Below are positions 13,828-13,845 of a stretch of DNA of 13,845 bases, piece after piece. The position numbers and the translations under genes were made by a program. The stretch is taken from contig RKAN01000122.1 of assembly GCA_014845975.1 (NCBI GenBank), forward strand, positions 1 to 13,845, read 5' to 3'. The notes below the pieces were generated by a model. That model was not told the DNA's origin, did not search any database, and saw only the letters and a list, made by a program, of their open reading frames with translations. This stretch comes from a bacterium. Its GTDB lineage: Bacteria > Bacillota_I > Bacilli_A > RF39 > UBA660. Position 1 is the stretch's first letter. Each line of letters starts with the position of its first letter.

Positions 13828-13845
13828 AAAAAAGAGGGTTTATAC
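13828..13845 (-). terminator. Probable right arm and T tract of a terminator cut by the window edge
   Basis: Read on the minus strand, the last bases give GTATAAACCCTC followed by TTTTTT, which looks like the descending arm of a hairpin terminator for a gene beyond the edge. The other arm is not in the window. Confidence 0.3.

Overview
The window comes from a low-GC, spore-forming Firmicute, probably in Bacilli or a related AT-rich lineage close to Erysipelotrichia and the uncultured RF39-type groups. The evidence is the very AT-rich coding sequence, a clear forespore sigma factor (SigG) with YlmC behind it, a CIRCE/HrcA-controlled dnaK operon, a MurT/GatD pair and a LafB-type glycolipid glycosyltransferase. 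TGA is used as a stop and Trp is TGG, so this is the standard bacterial code and not the Mycoplasma code. The lineage placement is inference.

Layout. 1-1933 (minus): sigG, ylmC and a LafB/CpoA-like glycosyltransferase cut by the window edge. A near-perfect sigma-G-type promoter sits in front of sigG. 2034-2813 (plus): a lone SAM methyltransferase, divergent from sigG. 2827-4312 (minus): a small three-gene unit encoding an ASCH-domain protein, a protein with a helix-hairpin domain like the C-terminal domain of the RNA polymerase alpha subunit, and a YihX-like HAD hydrolase. 4371-10837 (minus): the heat-shock operon hrcA-grpE-dnaK-pepF-dnaJ. It is driven by a consensus SigA promoter framed by two asymmetric CIRCE operators and ends in a hairpin terminator after dnaJ. 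11004-13068 (plus): a divergent murT-gatD pair ending in a bidirectional terminator. 13213-13803 (minus): a membrane-anchored protein of unknown function with phage-tail-like sequence motifs, followed downstream by a possible coding remnant.

The genes cover three themes. Chaperones and proteolysis are represented by HrcA repressing GrpE/DnaK/DnaJ, with the peptidase PepF inserted in the operon. The cell envelope is represented by a MurT-GatD-like complex, which in known cases amidates lipid II, and by the glycolipid glycosyltransferase. Late forespore transcription is represented by SigG.

The most striking observations are: (1) the GatD homologue has lost both the catalytic Cys and the catalytic His of its glutaminase site, so it looks like a pseudo-glutaminase paired with a divergent MurT; (2) GrpE carries a His/Cys-rich N-terminal extension with three 10-residue CxC repeats, a likely metal-binding module; (3) the dnaK promoter has two CIRCE elements with perfect outer arms and degenerate inner arms; (4) sigG has a sigma-G promoter with a very short leader, and the same short-leader geometry recurs at several other genes here. 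No stretch longer than 300 bases lacks a gene. I saw no tRNA, rRNA, CRISPR array, insertion sequence or riboswitch.
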